From: Phaeodactylibacter sp964397205
GTDB lineage: Bacteria; Bacteroidota; Bacteroidia; Chitinophagales; Saprospiraceae
Length of the DNA: 24,683 nucleotides
NCBI GenBank assembly: GCA_964397205.1
Contig: CAYNIT010000039.1
Span: forward strand, 1-24,683
Reading direction: 5' to 3'
A program made the translations under genes and the position numbers. The notes under the pieces are model-generated. The model was not told the origin of the DNA and ran no database searches. It saw nothing but the letters and a program-made list of their open reading frames with translations. Positions 13,671 to 21,507 of this stretch are shown here, in pieces (positions within the stretch are counted from its first letter, which is position 1; every line of letters begins with the position of its first letter).

Positions 13671-16127
13671 ATGGATCAGGAGGCACTTCTCGAGACCGGC
13701 AAGGCATGGTTTAAGCAGCAAGGCTGGGAGCCGTTCCCCTTTCAGCTGCAGGCTTGGCAGCACCACCTGTCGGGCTACAGCGGGCTGGTCAACGCCCCTA
13801 CCGGCAGCGGAAAAACCTATTCTTTGGCCATGCCTATCCTGCTGGAGTTCCTTCGCGACCACCCTACCGAATACGAGCGGGAAAAAAACGGCCTGCAAGC
13901 CATCTGGATTACGCCCATCCGCGCCCTCACCAAAGAGATACAGGCCGCTCTACAGCGGGCTGCACAGGAGCTGGGGCTGAACTGGGAAATTGCCGTGCGC
14001 AGCGGCGACACCAGCTCCAGCCAGCGGCAGAAGCAGAAGCGCCGCCCGCCGGAGGTGCTCATCACAACGCCGGAAAGCCTGCACTTGCTGCTGGCCAGCA
14101 AAGGATACCCTCGTTACTTTTCCAAACTGAAGACCGTGGTGGTCGACGAGTGGCACGAACTGATGGGCTCCAAACGAGGCGTACAGATGGAACTAGCGCT
14201 CTCCCGGCTCAAGGGCTTGCTGCCGCAGCTCCGCGTCTGGGGCATTTCGGCTACCATTGGCAATATGGAGGAGGCGCTGGCGGCTTTGCTCGGCGACACC
14301 TACGATGCCGGGCACTACCGGGTAGTACGCGCTCAAATTCCCAAACCCATCGAGATCGAATCGGTGCTGCCCGATGAGGTGGAGCGCTTCCCTTGGGCAG
14401 GGCACCTGGGCATCAAGCTCGTGGAAAAAATCGTACCCATTGTCAACCGAAGCGGCAGCACCCTGATTTTCACCAATACGCGTGCCCAGTGTGAGATTTG
14501 GTACCAAAACCTGCTGGAAGCTGCGCCGGAGCTCTCGGGCGCCATCGCCATGCACCACGGCTCCATCAGCCGAGAGCTGCGGGATTGGGTAGAAGAAGCC
14601 CTGCACGAAGGCCGGCTCCAAGCGGTGGTCTGTACCTCCAGCCTGGACCTAGGCGTAGATTTCCGCCCGGTGGAAACCATCGTGCAAATCGGCAGCCCCA
14701 AGGGGGTAGCGCGCTTCGTGCAGCGGGCGGGGCGCAGCGGGCATCAGCCGGGCGCGCTGAGCAAAATCTACTTCGTCCCCACCCACGCGCTGGAGTTGAT
14801 CGAAGCGGCAGCCCTGCGCCGCGCCGTCGCGGAAGGCGAGCTGGAAAGCCGCATTCCCTACATCCGCTCCTTCGACGTACTGCTGCAGTACCTGGTCACC
14901 CTTGCGGTATCAGAAGGCTTCCGGCCTGCCGATATCTGGCCGGAGGTCAAAGGGACATTTGCCTTCCGCAGTATCACTGAAAAGGAATGGGCCTGGTGCC
15001 TGCACTTCATCAGCACCGGCGGCCAGGCGCTGCAGGCTTATGATGAATACCAGAAAGTTACCGTCGAGGATGGGGTGTATCGGGTCGAAAGCCGGCGCAC
15101 CGCCATGCGGCACCGCCTGCAGATCGGCACCATCGTCAGCGACCAGAGCATGAAAGTCAAGTACGTCGGCGGCAAATTCATCGGCACCATTGAGGAGTGG
15201 TTCATCGCTCAGGTCAAACCCGGCGAGACTTTTTGGTTTGCGGGGCGCAATCTGGAACTCGTGCGCATCAAGGACATGATGGTGCAGGTACGGCGCAGCA
15301 AAAAGAAAAAGGGGAAGATCCCGACTTGGCTCGGGGGGAAAATGCCGCTTTCTTCCCAGCTTTCCGCTTCGCTGCGTTTCAAAATGACGCAGCTCAGCGA
15401 ACGGCAGCTGACGGATGCCGAGCTGGAGTGCGTGCAACCGATCGCGGACTTGCAGCAGGAACGTTCTCACCTGCCGCGCTCCGACGAATTCTTAATTGAA
15501 TATTTCAGTAGCCGGGAAGGGCACCACTTGGTGCTGTACCCCTACGAAGGGCGCTTCGTACACGAAGGCTTGGCTGCTTTGGTGGCCTATCGTATCGCGC
15601 AGCAGGCACCCATCAGTTTTTCCATCGCTATGAACGATTACGGTTTTGAACTGCTTTCGGATGCTCCCATCCCAGTGGAGGCAGCGCTGCAGCAGGGCTT
15701 GTTTGATACTGAAGGGCTCAGCGCTGACATCCGCGCCAGCATCAATGCAGCGGAGATGGCCAAGCGGCGTTTCCGCGACATCGCCAGCATCGCCGGCCTG
15801 ATCTTCAAAGGCTACCCTGGCAAGCAGAAACGGGACCGGCACCTGCAATCCAGCGCTCAGCTGTTTTTCGAGGTGTTCAACGATTACGAACCAGAGAACC
15901 TGCTGCTGTTGCAAGCCTACGATGAAGTGATGACCTTCCAGCTGGAGGAAGCCCGCCTGCGCGATGCCCTGCGCCGCTTACAGCAGCAGCGCATCGTTTT
16001 GAGCCGCCCGGAGCGGGCCACGCCCTTTGCCTTCCCCATCATCGTCGACCGGCTGCGCGAACGGCTCAGCAGCGAGAAACTGGAGGACCGCATCCGCAAA
16101 ATGAAATTGCAATTGGTGCGCGATTGA
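13671..16127 (+). CDS. ligase-associated DEXH-box helicase
   Basis: This 818-residue Lhr-like superfamily 2 helicase belongs to the ligase-associated DNA-repair set of bacteria. Motifs in order are: Walker A NAPTGSGKTYS (near residue 41), motif II as VVVDEWHELM (DEWH), motif III SATIGN, motif IV IFTNTRAQCE, then MHHGSISRELR, motif V VCTSSLDLGVDF and motif VI QRAGRSGHQPG. A long C-terminal Lhr-type region follows (FAGRNLELVRIKDM and FKGYPGKQKR). I chose ATG at 13671 because the product then begins MDQEALLETGKAWFKQQGWE, the expected family N-terminus. An upstream in-frame TTG at 13647 would add eight unlikely residues. PdeM starts 17 bases after the stop, indicating an operon. The ATP-dependent ligase and MBL-fold exonuclease that commonly accompany these two are not in the window. 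Confidence 0.95.
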   Translation: MDQEALLETGKAWFKQQGWEPFPFQLQAWQHHLSGYSGLVNAPTGSGKTYSLAMPILLEFLRDHPTEYEREKNGLQAIWITPIRALTKEIQAALQRAAQELGLNWEIAVRSGDTSSSQRQKQKRRPPEVLITTPESLHLLLASKGYPRYFSKLKTVVVDEWHELMGSKRGVQMELALSRLKGLLPQLRVWGISATIGNMEEALAALLGDTYDAGHYRVVRAQIPKPIEIESVLPDEVERFPWAGHLGIKLVEKIVPIVNRSGSTLIFTNTRAQCEIWYQNLLEAAPELSGAIAMHHGSISRELRDWVEEALHEGRLQAVVCTSSLDLGVDFRPVETIVQIGSPKGVARFVQRAGRSGHQPGALSKIYFVPTHALELIEAAALRRAVAEGELESRIPYIRSFDVLLQYLVTLAVSEGFRPADIWPEVKGTFAFRSITEKEWAWCLHFISTGGQALQAYDEYQKVTVEDGVYRVESRRTAMRHRLQIGTIVSDQSMKVKYVGGKFIGTIEEWFIAQVKPGETFWFAGRNLELVRIKDMMVQVRRSKKKKGKIPTWLGGKMPLSSQLSASLRFKMTQLSERQLTDAELECVQPIADLQQERSHLPRSDEFLIEYFSSREGHHLVLYPYEGRFVHEGLAALVAYRIAQQAPISFSIAMNDYGFELLSDAPIPVEAALQQGLFDTEGLSADIRASINAAEMAKRRFRDIASIAGLIFKGYPGKQKRDRHLQSSAQLFFEVFNDYEPENLLLLQAYDEVMTFQLEEARLRDALRRLQQQRIVLSRPERATPFAFPIIVDRLRERLSSEKLEDRIRKMKLQLVRD

Positions 16128-16144
16128 TTAATTTCGCCCTTTCA

Positions 16145-16828
16145 ATGCCTATGCCTATGCCGCCATCCCTCGAAACCATACCGGGCATCGCCCGTAGCCA
16201 AGTAGCCGGAGAACAGCTGTGGCTCCATCCTTTCCGGGGCGCCTACTGGGCGAGGCAGCACACCCTCTTTGTTGCCGACTTGCATTTGGGCAAAGCACTG
16301 CACTTCCGGCGAGAGGGCGTACCGGTGCCGACAGCTGTAAGCCAAGAAAATTGGGATCGGCTGATCGCTCTGCTGCTCGATTTCCGGCCGCAGCGGGTCC
16401 TGTTTCTCGGAGATTTGTTCCACAGCGACTACAACCGGGAGTGGGAAGACTTCTGCCACACCCTGGACCAGTTCCACGAAATTTCTTTTGAGCTGATCCT
16501 GGGCAACCACGACAGCCTGCCGCCTGAAGCGTACGCCAAAGCCAATCTCATGGTACACCGCGGCGCATTAAAAGCTCCGCCCTTTTTGCTCACCCACCAC
16601 CCTGTGCCGGAGCCTTCGCCAGGCTGGTACAATCTGGCAGGGCACCTGCACCCCTGCGTGTTTTTGAAGGGCAGAGGACGGCTGCGGGAACGGCTGCCTT
16701 GCTATTTTTTTGGAAAAGCGGGAGGGGTGCTGCCTGCCTTTGGCGCGTTTACTGGTATGGCGCAAATCCGCCCAAAAGCGGAAGAGCAGGTCTATGTCAT
16801 TGCAGGCAGGGAGGTGATTATGGTTTAA
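16145..16828 (+). CDS. pdeM: ligase-associated metallophosphoesterase PdeM
   Basis: This is a calcineurin-like phosphoesterase/endonuclease of the ligase-associated DNA damage response group, about 227 residues. Metal-binding motifs are visible in order: VADLHLGKALHFRREGVPVP, FLGDLFHSDYN, LGNHDSLPP, LLTHHPVPEP and AGHLHPCVFLKGRGR. Three in-frame ATGs (16145, 16151, 16157) make the exact start uncertain. A TTG at 16124 overlapping the helicase stop is possible but less likely. The gene directly follows the helicase on the same strand. Its TAA stop overlaps the TAA stop of the convergent bifunctional nuclease gene by a shared TTAA. The likely role is nucleolytic processing in DNA repair with the helicase and a ligase encoded elsewhere. 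Confidence 0.92.
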   Translation: MPMPMPPSLETIPGIARSQVAGEQLWLHPFRGAYWARQHTLFVADLHLGKALHFRREGVPVPTAVSQENWDRLIALLLDFRPQRVLFLGDLFHSDYNREWEDFCHTLDQFHEISFELILGNHDSLPPEAYAKANLMVHRGALKAPPFLLTHHPVPEPSPGWYNLAGHLHPCVFLKGRGRLRERLPCYFFGKAGGVLPAFGAFTGMAQIRPKAEEQVYVIAGREVIMV

Positions 16829-17421
16829 TTGCTGCCCTTCTGCTTGAGTACATCCCGGATTTTAGCAGCGCTTTCGTAGTCTTCACGCTCCAGCGCACGG
16901 TCGAGCAGGTTTTTGAGTTCCGTTGGGGTCTGTTCCTTCAGCGGCTTGGGTGGGGCTGCGGGTTCTGTCTCCTCCCCTTCTTCTATGATCTCGGTATCTT
17001 CTGCATCTATGCCGGCCTCGTCCAGTACATTCTGGTAAGTATAGATTGGGCAATCAAAGCGGACCGCCATAGCGATGGCATCGGAAGACCGGGCGTCAAT
17101 GGTGAAGGGCTGCTGACTGGCATCCGTACATTCCAGTTTGGCGTGAAAAACACCGCTCTCAATGCTGTCGATGACGACTTCGTCGAGGGAGCCATTGAAA
17201 GCCGCGATGGTGTTTTTAAGCAAATCGTGGGTCATCGGCCGCCCGGTATCAATCCCTTCCAAGCCGATGGCAATCGCCTGTGCTTCAAAGGGGCCAATGA
17301 TGATGGGCAAGCGGCGGGCATCCCGCCCGTCTTCTAGGATGACGATATAGTGCTCTGGGGCAGAATCGCTTCTCGCTTGCCCTAAGATACGCAATGGAAT
17401 TTTTTCGCTTGATTTGCTCAT
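16825..17421 (-). CDS. bifunctional nuclease family protein with UVR motif
   Basis: This protein belongs to the BFN/DUF151 family, named for DNase/RNase activity reported in plant homologues; the bacterial role is less clear. From M-S-K-S-S-E-K it is 198 residues. The BFN core runs from about IPLRILGQ and includes LPIIIGPFEAQAIAIGLEG, GRPMTHDLLKN and IDARSSDAIAMAVRFDCPIY. An acidic linker follows. A C-terminal UvrB/UvrC-type motif (LKNLLDRALEREDYESAAKI) resembles the UVR helix hairpin, a usual arrangement in Bacteroidota. The start is ATG at 17421; upstream GTG (17448) and ATG (17442) would add residues not expected in the family. It lies 58 bases after the serine ammonia-lyase stop on the same strand, possibly in one operon. 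A TATGTTTT sequence in that gap is a weak promoter candidate. Confidence 0.92.
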   Translation of the reverse strand: MSKSSEKIPLRILGQARSDSAPEHYIVILEDGRDARRLPIIIGPFEAQAIAIGLEGIDTGRPMTHDLLKNTIAAFNGSLDEVVIDSIESGVFHAKLECTDASQQPFTIDARSSDAIAMAVRFDCPIYTYQNVLDEAGIDAEDTEIIEEGEETEPAAPPKPLKEQTPTELKNLLDRALEREDYESAAKIRDVLKQKGSN

Positions 17422-17479
17422 GCTGTTGCTTTTCCAAAACATAACCACCCAGGTCGGGCCAATTGTTTAAAAATTGCGC

Positions 17480-18907
17480 TTAACACTCGGGGACTTTGAT
17501 GGAAATGTTCGCCGCCAGCCCCCCCTGCGAGGTTTCTTTGTACTTGGTATTCATGTCCTGGGCGGTCTCCCACATGGTTTTGATGACTTCGTCCAGATGC
17601 ACTTTGGCCTTGGCCGGATCTCCGTCCAGAGCGATGTTAGCCGCGGTGATCGCTTTGATCGCCCCCATGCTGTTGCGCTCGATGCAGGGAATTTGCACCA
17701 AGCCGCCAATCGGGTCACAAGTTAGGCCCAGGTGGTGCTCCATCGCGATTTCTGCCGCCATTAGCGCCTGCTCTACGGTGCCGCCCAGCCCCTCAGCCAG
17801 CGCTGCCGCCGCCATAGCGGAAGACACCCCGATTTCCGCCTGACAGCCGCCCATCGCCGCCGAGATGGTCGCGCCTTTTTTAAAGAGGCTGCCGATCTCC
17901 CCCGCTACCAGCAGGAAGCGTACGATGTCCTCGTCACGGATGTCTTCCTTGTCGGAAAAGCAAATGTAGTACAAAAGCACCGCCGGGATAACCCCCGCTG
18001 CGCCATTGGTAGGGGCGGTGACGATGCGGCCGAAGCTGGCGTTTTCCTCATTGACCGCCATAGCGAAGCAGCCGATCCATTTGAGCACTTTCGTAAATTT
18101 GAAATCGCAGCGGATGAGGCACTTCAGCCACTCTTCGGCATTCTGGTAGGCACAGGGCAAAGCGAGGCGCTGGTAGAGCGCGGGAGCACGCCGGCTTACC
18201 TCCAACCCTCCCGGCAGTGTGCCTTCGGTATGGCAACCCCGGTAGACGCAGTGCTTCATGGCCTGCCATAAGCGAAGCAGGCCTGACCGTATTTCGGCAT
18301 CACTGCGCCAGGCGCGTTCGTTTTCCAGCACTACTTCCCAGATACCGATCCCCCGCATCTGGCAACAGCGGCTCAGTTCCTTGGCAGAACCGATGGGGTG
18401 CGGCAGCTGTACCTGCCGGCCCGATGCCGTTTCGCCTTCCTTGATGGTGAAACCGCCGCCTACGGAATAGTAAGTGCTCTCGTGCAGCAAGTCAAGCTCC
18501 TCGCCAAAAGCCTGAAAGATCATGCCGTTGGCGTGCCCGCTCAGCCTTTCGGAATAGTGGAACTGCAGGTGCTGTGCGGGGTCGAAGTAAATCTGCTGTT
18601 GCCCCGCCAACGGCAGCAAATTTTCAGCTCGGATGCGGGCGGGCATTGCCAGCACTTCCTCTACCGGAATGGATTCGGGCTCTTCCCCGCTCAACCCCAG
18701 CATGACGGCTACATCCGTGCCGTGCCCTTTGCCTGTCAGTGCCAAAGAGCCGTACAAATGGGCTTCTACTCGAGCGACTTGCTCTAAGCGGCAGGTTTGT
18801 GCCAGCTCCTGGCAGAAGCGCTCGGCGGCGCGCCAGGGCCCCAGGGTGTGGGAACTCGAGGGCCCCACCCCGATCTTGAGCATATCGAATACGCTGATGG
18901 CTTCCAT
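17480..18907 (-). CDS. sdaA: L-serine ammonia-lyase, iron-sulfur type, single chain
   Basis: This enzyme deaminates L-serine to pyruvate and ammonia using an oxygen-sensitive 4Fe-4S cluster. It is 475 residues when started at ATG 18907 (MEAISVFDMLKIGVGPSSSH); an in-frame upstream start would add 13 atypical residues. The beta subdomain is N-terminal (GPSSSHTLGPWRAAERF, GSLALTGKGHGTD). The alpha domain follows, with TAPTNGAAGVIPAVLLYY and cluster Cys at about 355 (GGCQAEIG), 397 (LTCDPIGG) and 408 (IPCIERNS). The last residue is Cys475 (KVPEC), matching the C-terminal Cys seen to cap the cluster in the Legionella enzyme. The gene is divergent from the dipeptide epimerase gene and lies upstream of the BFN gene. 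Confidence 0.96.
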   Translation of the reverse strand: MEAISVFDMLKIGVGPSSSHTLGPWRAAERFCQELAQTCRLEQVARVEAHLYGSLALTGKGHGTDVAVMLGLSGEEPESIPVEEVLAMPARIRAENLLPLAGQQQIYFDPAQHLQFHYSERLSGHANGMIFQAFGEELDLLHESTYYSVGGGFTIKEGETASGRQVQLPHPIGSAKELSRCCQMRGIGIWEVVLENERAWRSDAEIRSGLLRLWQAMKHCVYRGCHTEGTLPGGLEVSRRAPALYQRLALPCAYQNAEEWLKCLIRCDFKFTKVLKWIGCFAMAVNEENASFGRIVTAPTNGAAGVIPAVLLYYICFSDKEDIRDEDIVRFLLVAGEIGSLFKKGATISAAMGGCQAEIGVSSAMAAAALAEGLGGTVEQALMAAEIAMEHHLGLTCDPIGGLVQIPCIERNSMGAIKAITAANIALDGDPAKAKVHLDEVIKTMWETAQDMNTKYKETSQGGLAANISIKVPEC

Positions 18908-19049
18908 AATTTGGTTTTGGTTATGGCTGCTGCAAAATTCGTTCAATTGGTTGGAAAAGGGAAGTATGCCCGAAATATTCCGCCTCCTAATTTTTCTTTC
19001 CTATTTTGGGAGCCATGCGAAATTTTCCCGAAAGCAAGACCTGCCGCCT

Positions 19050-20063
19050 ATGGAACTCCACTTGCATCCTGTAGAACTCCGGCTGCGGCATACTTTTTCC
19101 ACCAGCCACGAATCTCGCGATACGCAGCCCAGCCTGATCGTAGGGCTTTCGCAAAATGGCCAGACCGGCTACGGCGAGGCTACTGCTACCCGCTACTATG
19201 GCCTTAAGCTAGAGGACATGATGGCCCGCCTCGAAGCCCTGCGCCCGGCCCTAGCAGCGATGGAGCTGCAGCAACCGGCAATCTTCTGGCAGGCTATGCG
19301 CCAAAGGCTGTCTGGCCACCCCTTTCTGCTTTGTGCCCTGGACGAAGCGGCGCACGACCTCCACGGTAAGCTGCAGGGCAAGGCACTGCATGAGCTATGG
19401 GGGCTGCCTCTGGACCAACTGCCCCTTTCCAATTACACCATCGGCATGGATCACCTGCCAGCGATGCTGCAACGGATGGAAGAGCAACCCTGGCCGGTTT
19501 ATAAAATCAAGCTCGGATCAGAGCACGACCTGGCCATCGTACGGGCACTGCGGGAGAAGACGCGGGCTGTATTCCGCATTGATGCCAATACGGGCTGGAC
19601 AGCCGCTCAAACCATTGCCTACGCTCCGGAATTGAAGCGCTTGGGGGTGGAATTTATCGAGCAGCCGCTCAGGGCGGAAGACTGGAAGGGTATGGAGCAG
19701 GTCAGCCGCCGCTGTGCCTTGCCCGTGATAGCGGATGAAAGCTGCCAGGCAGAAGGCGACATCGACCGCTGCCATGGCTATTTTCAGGGCGTTAACATCA
19801 AATTGATGAAATGCGGAGGGCTGACCCCTGCCCGCCGTATGATCGAGCGCGCCCGCCAACTGGGGCTGAAGGTGATGGTGGGCTGCATGACCGAATCCTC
19901 AGTAGGCATCTCTGCTATCGCCCAGCTGCTGCCCTTGCTGGATTATGTAGACATGGACGGTGCGCTGCTGCTGAGCAACGACCCCGCCGAGGGTGTCTGG
20001 CTGTCGGAGGGCCGAGCCTATTTCCCCAACCGGCCGGGCACTGGCGTCCGGCTCAAAGCTTGA
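19050..20063 (+). CDS. dipeptide epimerase (L-Ala-D/L-Glu epimerase family)
   Basis: This is an enolase-superfamily enzyme that epimerises the second residue of dipeptides, typically L-Ala-D-Glu from murein recycling, to make them usable by peptidases. It has 337 residues. The muconate-lactonising subgroup residues are present: Lys pair K152/K154 in VYKIKLGS, metal ligands D178 (RIDANTGW), E204 (FIEQPL) and D229 (IADES), and the opposing Lys K251 in NIKLMKCGG. The D-x-D pair D301/D303 (YVDMDGALLL), which binds the substrate amino group in dipeptide epimerases, is also present. The start ATG at 19050 gives the normal N-terminus (MELHLHPVELRLRH); the frame is open far upstream but only as a shadow of sdaA. 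The next gene starts 5 bases after the stop. Exact dipeptide specificity cannot be read from the sequence. Confidence 0.93.
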   Translation: MELHLHPVELRLRHTFSTSHESRDTQPSLIVGLSQNGQTGYGEATATRYYGLKLEDMMARLEALRPALAAMELQQPAIFWQAMRQRLSGHPFLLCALDEAAHDLHGKLQGKALHELWGLPLDQLPLSNYTIGMDHLPAMLQRMEEQPWPVYKIKLGSEHDLAIVRALREKTRAVFRIDANTGWTAAQTIAYAPELKRLGVEFIEQPLRAEDWKGMEQVSRRCALPVIADESCQAEGDIDRCHGYFQGVNIKLMKCGGLTPARRMIERARQLGLKVMVGCMTESSVGISAIAQLLPLLDYVDMDGALLLSNDPAEGVWLSEGRAYFPNRPGTGVRLKA

Positions 20064-20068
20064 ATACC

Positions 20069-21163
20069 ATGCGTTATGCTTTAATGTCTGCTCTTTTGTT
20101 TTCCTTGGCGCAGCTGGCGCCTGCGCAAACCACCGATTATCTGGGAGCCCGCCTGCGATCTTCGCAGGACAGCCTTCTGCAGGAAGTACTGCGGCAACCT
20201 CTACAGTACCAACTGCAACTGATCTGTACCCGGATTAAGCCCGGCGCAAAGCCATCTGAGCCGAGGGCCAGCCGTCATCAATTCGGCCTGGACACCAAGC
20301 TTTACTTTTACCCCGCCGAGGCGGTCGCCCTGCCCGCTGCTTTGCTCGCACTGGAGTACCTCCAGCGCCTCTCTGTGGCTGGCCTGGACCGCCACAGCCC
20401 GCTCTACGCTTCCGGCGAGCGCCCGTGGCGGAACCCTTCTTTGCCCGTTGCCCCTACCATTGCTGCAACCATTGACGGCGCTCTGCAACAGCAGCCTGAG
20501 AGCTATAACCGCCTGTTCAATTTTCTGGGAGCGCCCTTTTTCAATGAGCAGATGCAGCGTAAAGGGTACCGAAACACCCGTTTCTTGCACTGGTTGGGGA
20601 AAGCGAAAAGGCAGCGCTATACCCCTCCTGTCTCTCTCTACCAAAACGACAGCCTGTTGTACTTTCGGGGGCGAACGAAGCGGCGGTTCTCCAGTGAGCT
20701 GAAGCTCAAAGAGCAGGTACGGGGCGTAGCTCGTATCAATAAAGGAGGCGATCGGGAGGCAGCGCCATTTGACTTCCGGCGGCATAATTTCCTGGGGCTG
20801 CCTGAGTTGCACCGCATGATGCAGGCTTTGTTTTTTCCGGCTACGGTGCCTAGCCATGCCCGCTTCGCGCTCAAGGAGGAAGACCGGCAGTTCCTGCAAG
20901 ATCAGCTGCGCAGGCCGGGCTATCGCCCCAGCTTTTCCACGCCTCTTTCTTCTGCTCCGCTTCTCTATCGGCTGCGCGGAACTGGCCTGGGCTTCCTCAC
21001 CGAAAGCATCCTGGTCCAAATGCCGGATACTGGCGAGGCTCTTCTGCTGACCCTCAGCTTGCAAGTGAACCGCAATCAGGTCTTTGGGGACGGGCGGTAC
21101 GAGTACGATGCCGTAGGCGATGCCGTGGTGGTGGAGGTGCTGCGGCTTTTGCTTGGGAATTGA
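20069..21163 (+). CDS. secreted serine-hydrolase (beta-lactamase fold) relative with lost catalytic motifs
   Basis: The protein is 364 residues, with signal peptide at about 1-19 (LMSALLFSLAQLAPAQ), so probably periplasmic or lipid-free exported. It resembles a Bacteroidota serine hydrolase family with the class A beta-lactamase-like fold. The stretch FYPAEAVALPAALLALEYLQ aligns with the family's Y-F-x-P-A-S-T-V-K-L-P-x-A-L-L-A-L-E helix, and QQQPESYNRLFNFLG with the S-D-N-x-x-Y-N-R-L-Y segment. At these places the nucleophile Ser and Lys of SxxK read E and A, and SDN is absent, so it is probably a non-catalytic relative. It lies 5 bases after the dipeptide epimerase gene, suggesting translational coupling and a shared role in cell-wall peptide metabolism or sensing. 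The family assignment is from memory of motifs and needs a profile search. Confidence 0.65.
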   Translation: MRYALMSALLFSLAQLAPAQTTDYLGARLRSSQDSLLQEVLRQPLQYQLQLICTRIKPGAKPSEPRASRHQFGLDTKLYFYPAEAVALPAALLALEYLQRLSVAGLDRHSPLYASGERPWRNPSLPVAPTIAATIDGALQQQPESYNRLFNFLGAPFFNEQMQRKGYRNTRFLHWLGKAKRQRYTPPVSLYQNDSLLYFRGRTKRRFSSELKLKEQVRGVARINKGGDREAAPFDFRRHNFLGLPELHRMMQALFFPATVPSHARFALKEEDRQFLQDQLRRPGYRPSFSTPLSSAPLLYRLRGTGLGFLTESILVQMPDTGEALLLTLSLQVNRNQVFGDGRYEYDAVGDAVVVEVLRLLLGN

Positions 21164-21245
21164 CTGGGCGGCTTGGGTGGAGCTTTTGGACTTGGACTGC
21201 TATTTTCCTCTTTCTAGTTGGGGGGCAGGTTTAGGGGTGGGCTGC

Positions 21246-21322
21246 TTTTAACCTTACGCCCTTTACCCTTCCTTTTGACTTCTGCATTTTTCGTTTTGCG
21301 TTCCTGGCGTTTTCCTCCCCCT
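21246..21322 (+). repeat. heptamer-rich repeat element, copy 1
   Basis: This 77-base copy begins TTTTAACCTTACG, includes CTTTACCCTT and a run of roughly 7-base units (NTTTTGC-like), and ends CGTTTTCCTCCCCCT. It is clearly similar to copy 2 at 21424-21507, which is 7 bases longer, equal to one heptamer. Confidence 0.75.
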
Positions 21323-21334
21323 AGCCCCCTCCAG

Positions 21335-21376
21335 CCCTGTGGAATGGTAGAGCAAGCAGTTGGTTATTCCACGGGG
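21335..21376. other. inverted repeat (hairpin) in convergent intergenic region
   Basis: CCCTGTGGAAT (21335-21345) pairs with ATTCCACGGGG (21366-21376): 11 positions with one T-G wobble, around a 20-nt loop. No T-run follows on either strand, so it is not a classical intrinsic terminator. It could still act in 3'-end formation for either convergent gene. Confidence 0.5.
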
Positions 21377-21423
21377 TCAAAGGGGGACACGAGCGGGGCC
21401 GGTCGTTGGGGCGGGGAGCTGGG

Positions 21424-21507
21424 TTTTAGCCTTCGGTGCTTTACCCTTACTTTTGCCTTTTGCGTTTTGCATTTTACGTTTTACATTTCCTTCGTTTTCC
21501 TCCCCCT
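21424..21507 (+). repeat. heptamer-rich repeat element, copy 2
   Basis: This 84-base copy begins TTTTAGCCTTCGG. It contains a clean 7-base ladder at about 21451-21486 (CTTTTGC, GTTTTGC, ATTTTAC, GTTTTAC) and ends CGTTTTCCTCCCCCT. It overlaps the TAG stop (21506-21508) of the T9SS cargo gene on the other strand. Confidence 0.75.

Larger units (their letters stand above)
21164..21505. other. 342-bp convergent intergenic region with repeats
   Basis: This region lies between the ends of two convergent genes and has no credible ORF. It contains two related copies of an element of about 80 bp rich in T4-based heptamers, at 21246-21322 and 21424-21507, and between them a long-stem hairpin (21335-21376). 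The first 80 bases have no recognisable feature. No strong intrinsic terminator is visible, although the hairpin may serve as one. Confidence 0.7.

Noticed and set aside
18633..19049. Long N-terminal extension of the dipeptide epimerase frame
   Set aside because: The extension overlaps the serine ammonia-lyase start antisense and resembles no enolase-superfamily sequence. The ATG at 19050 gives the normal family N-terminus.
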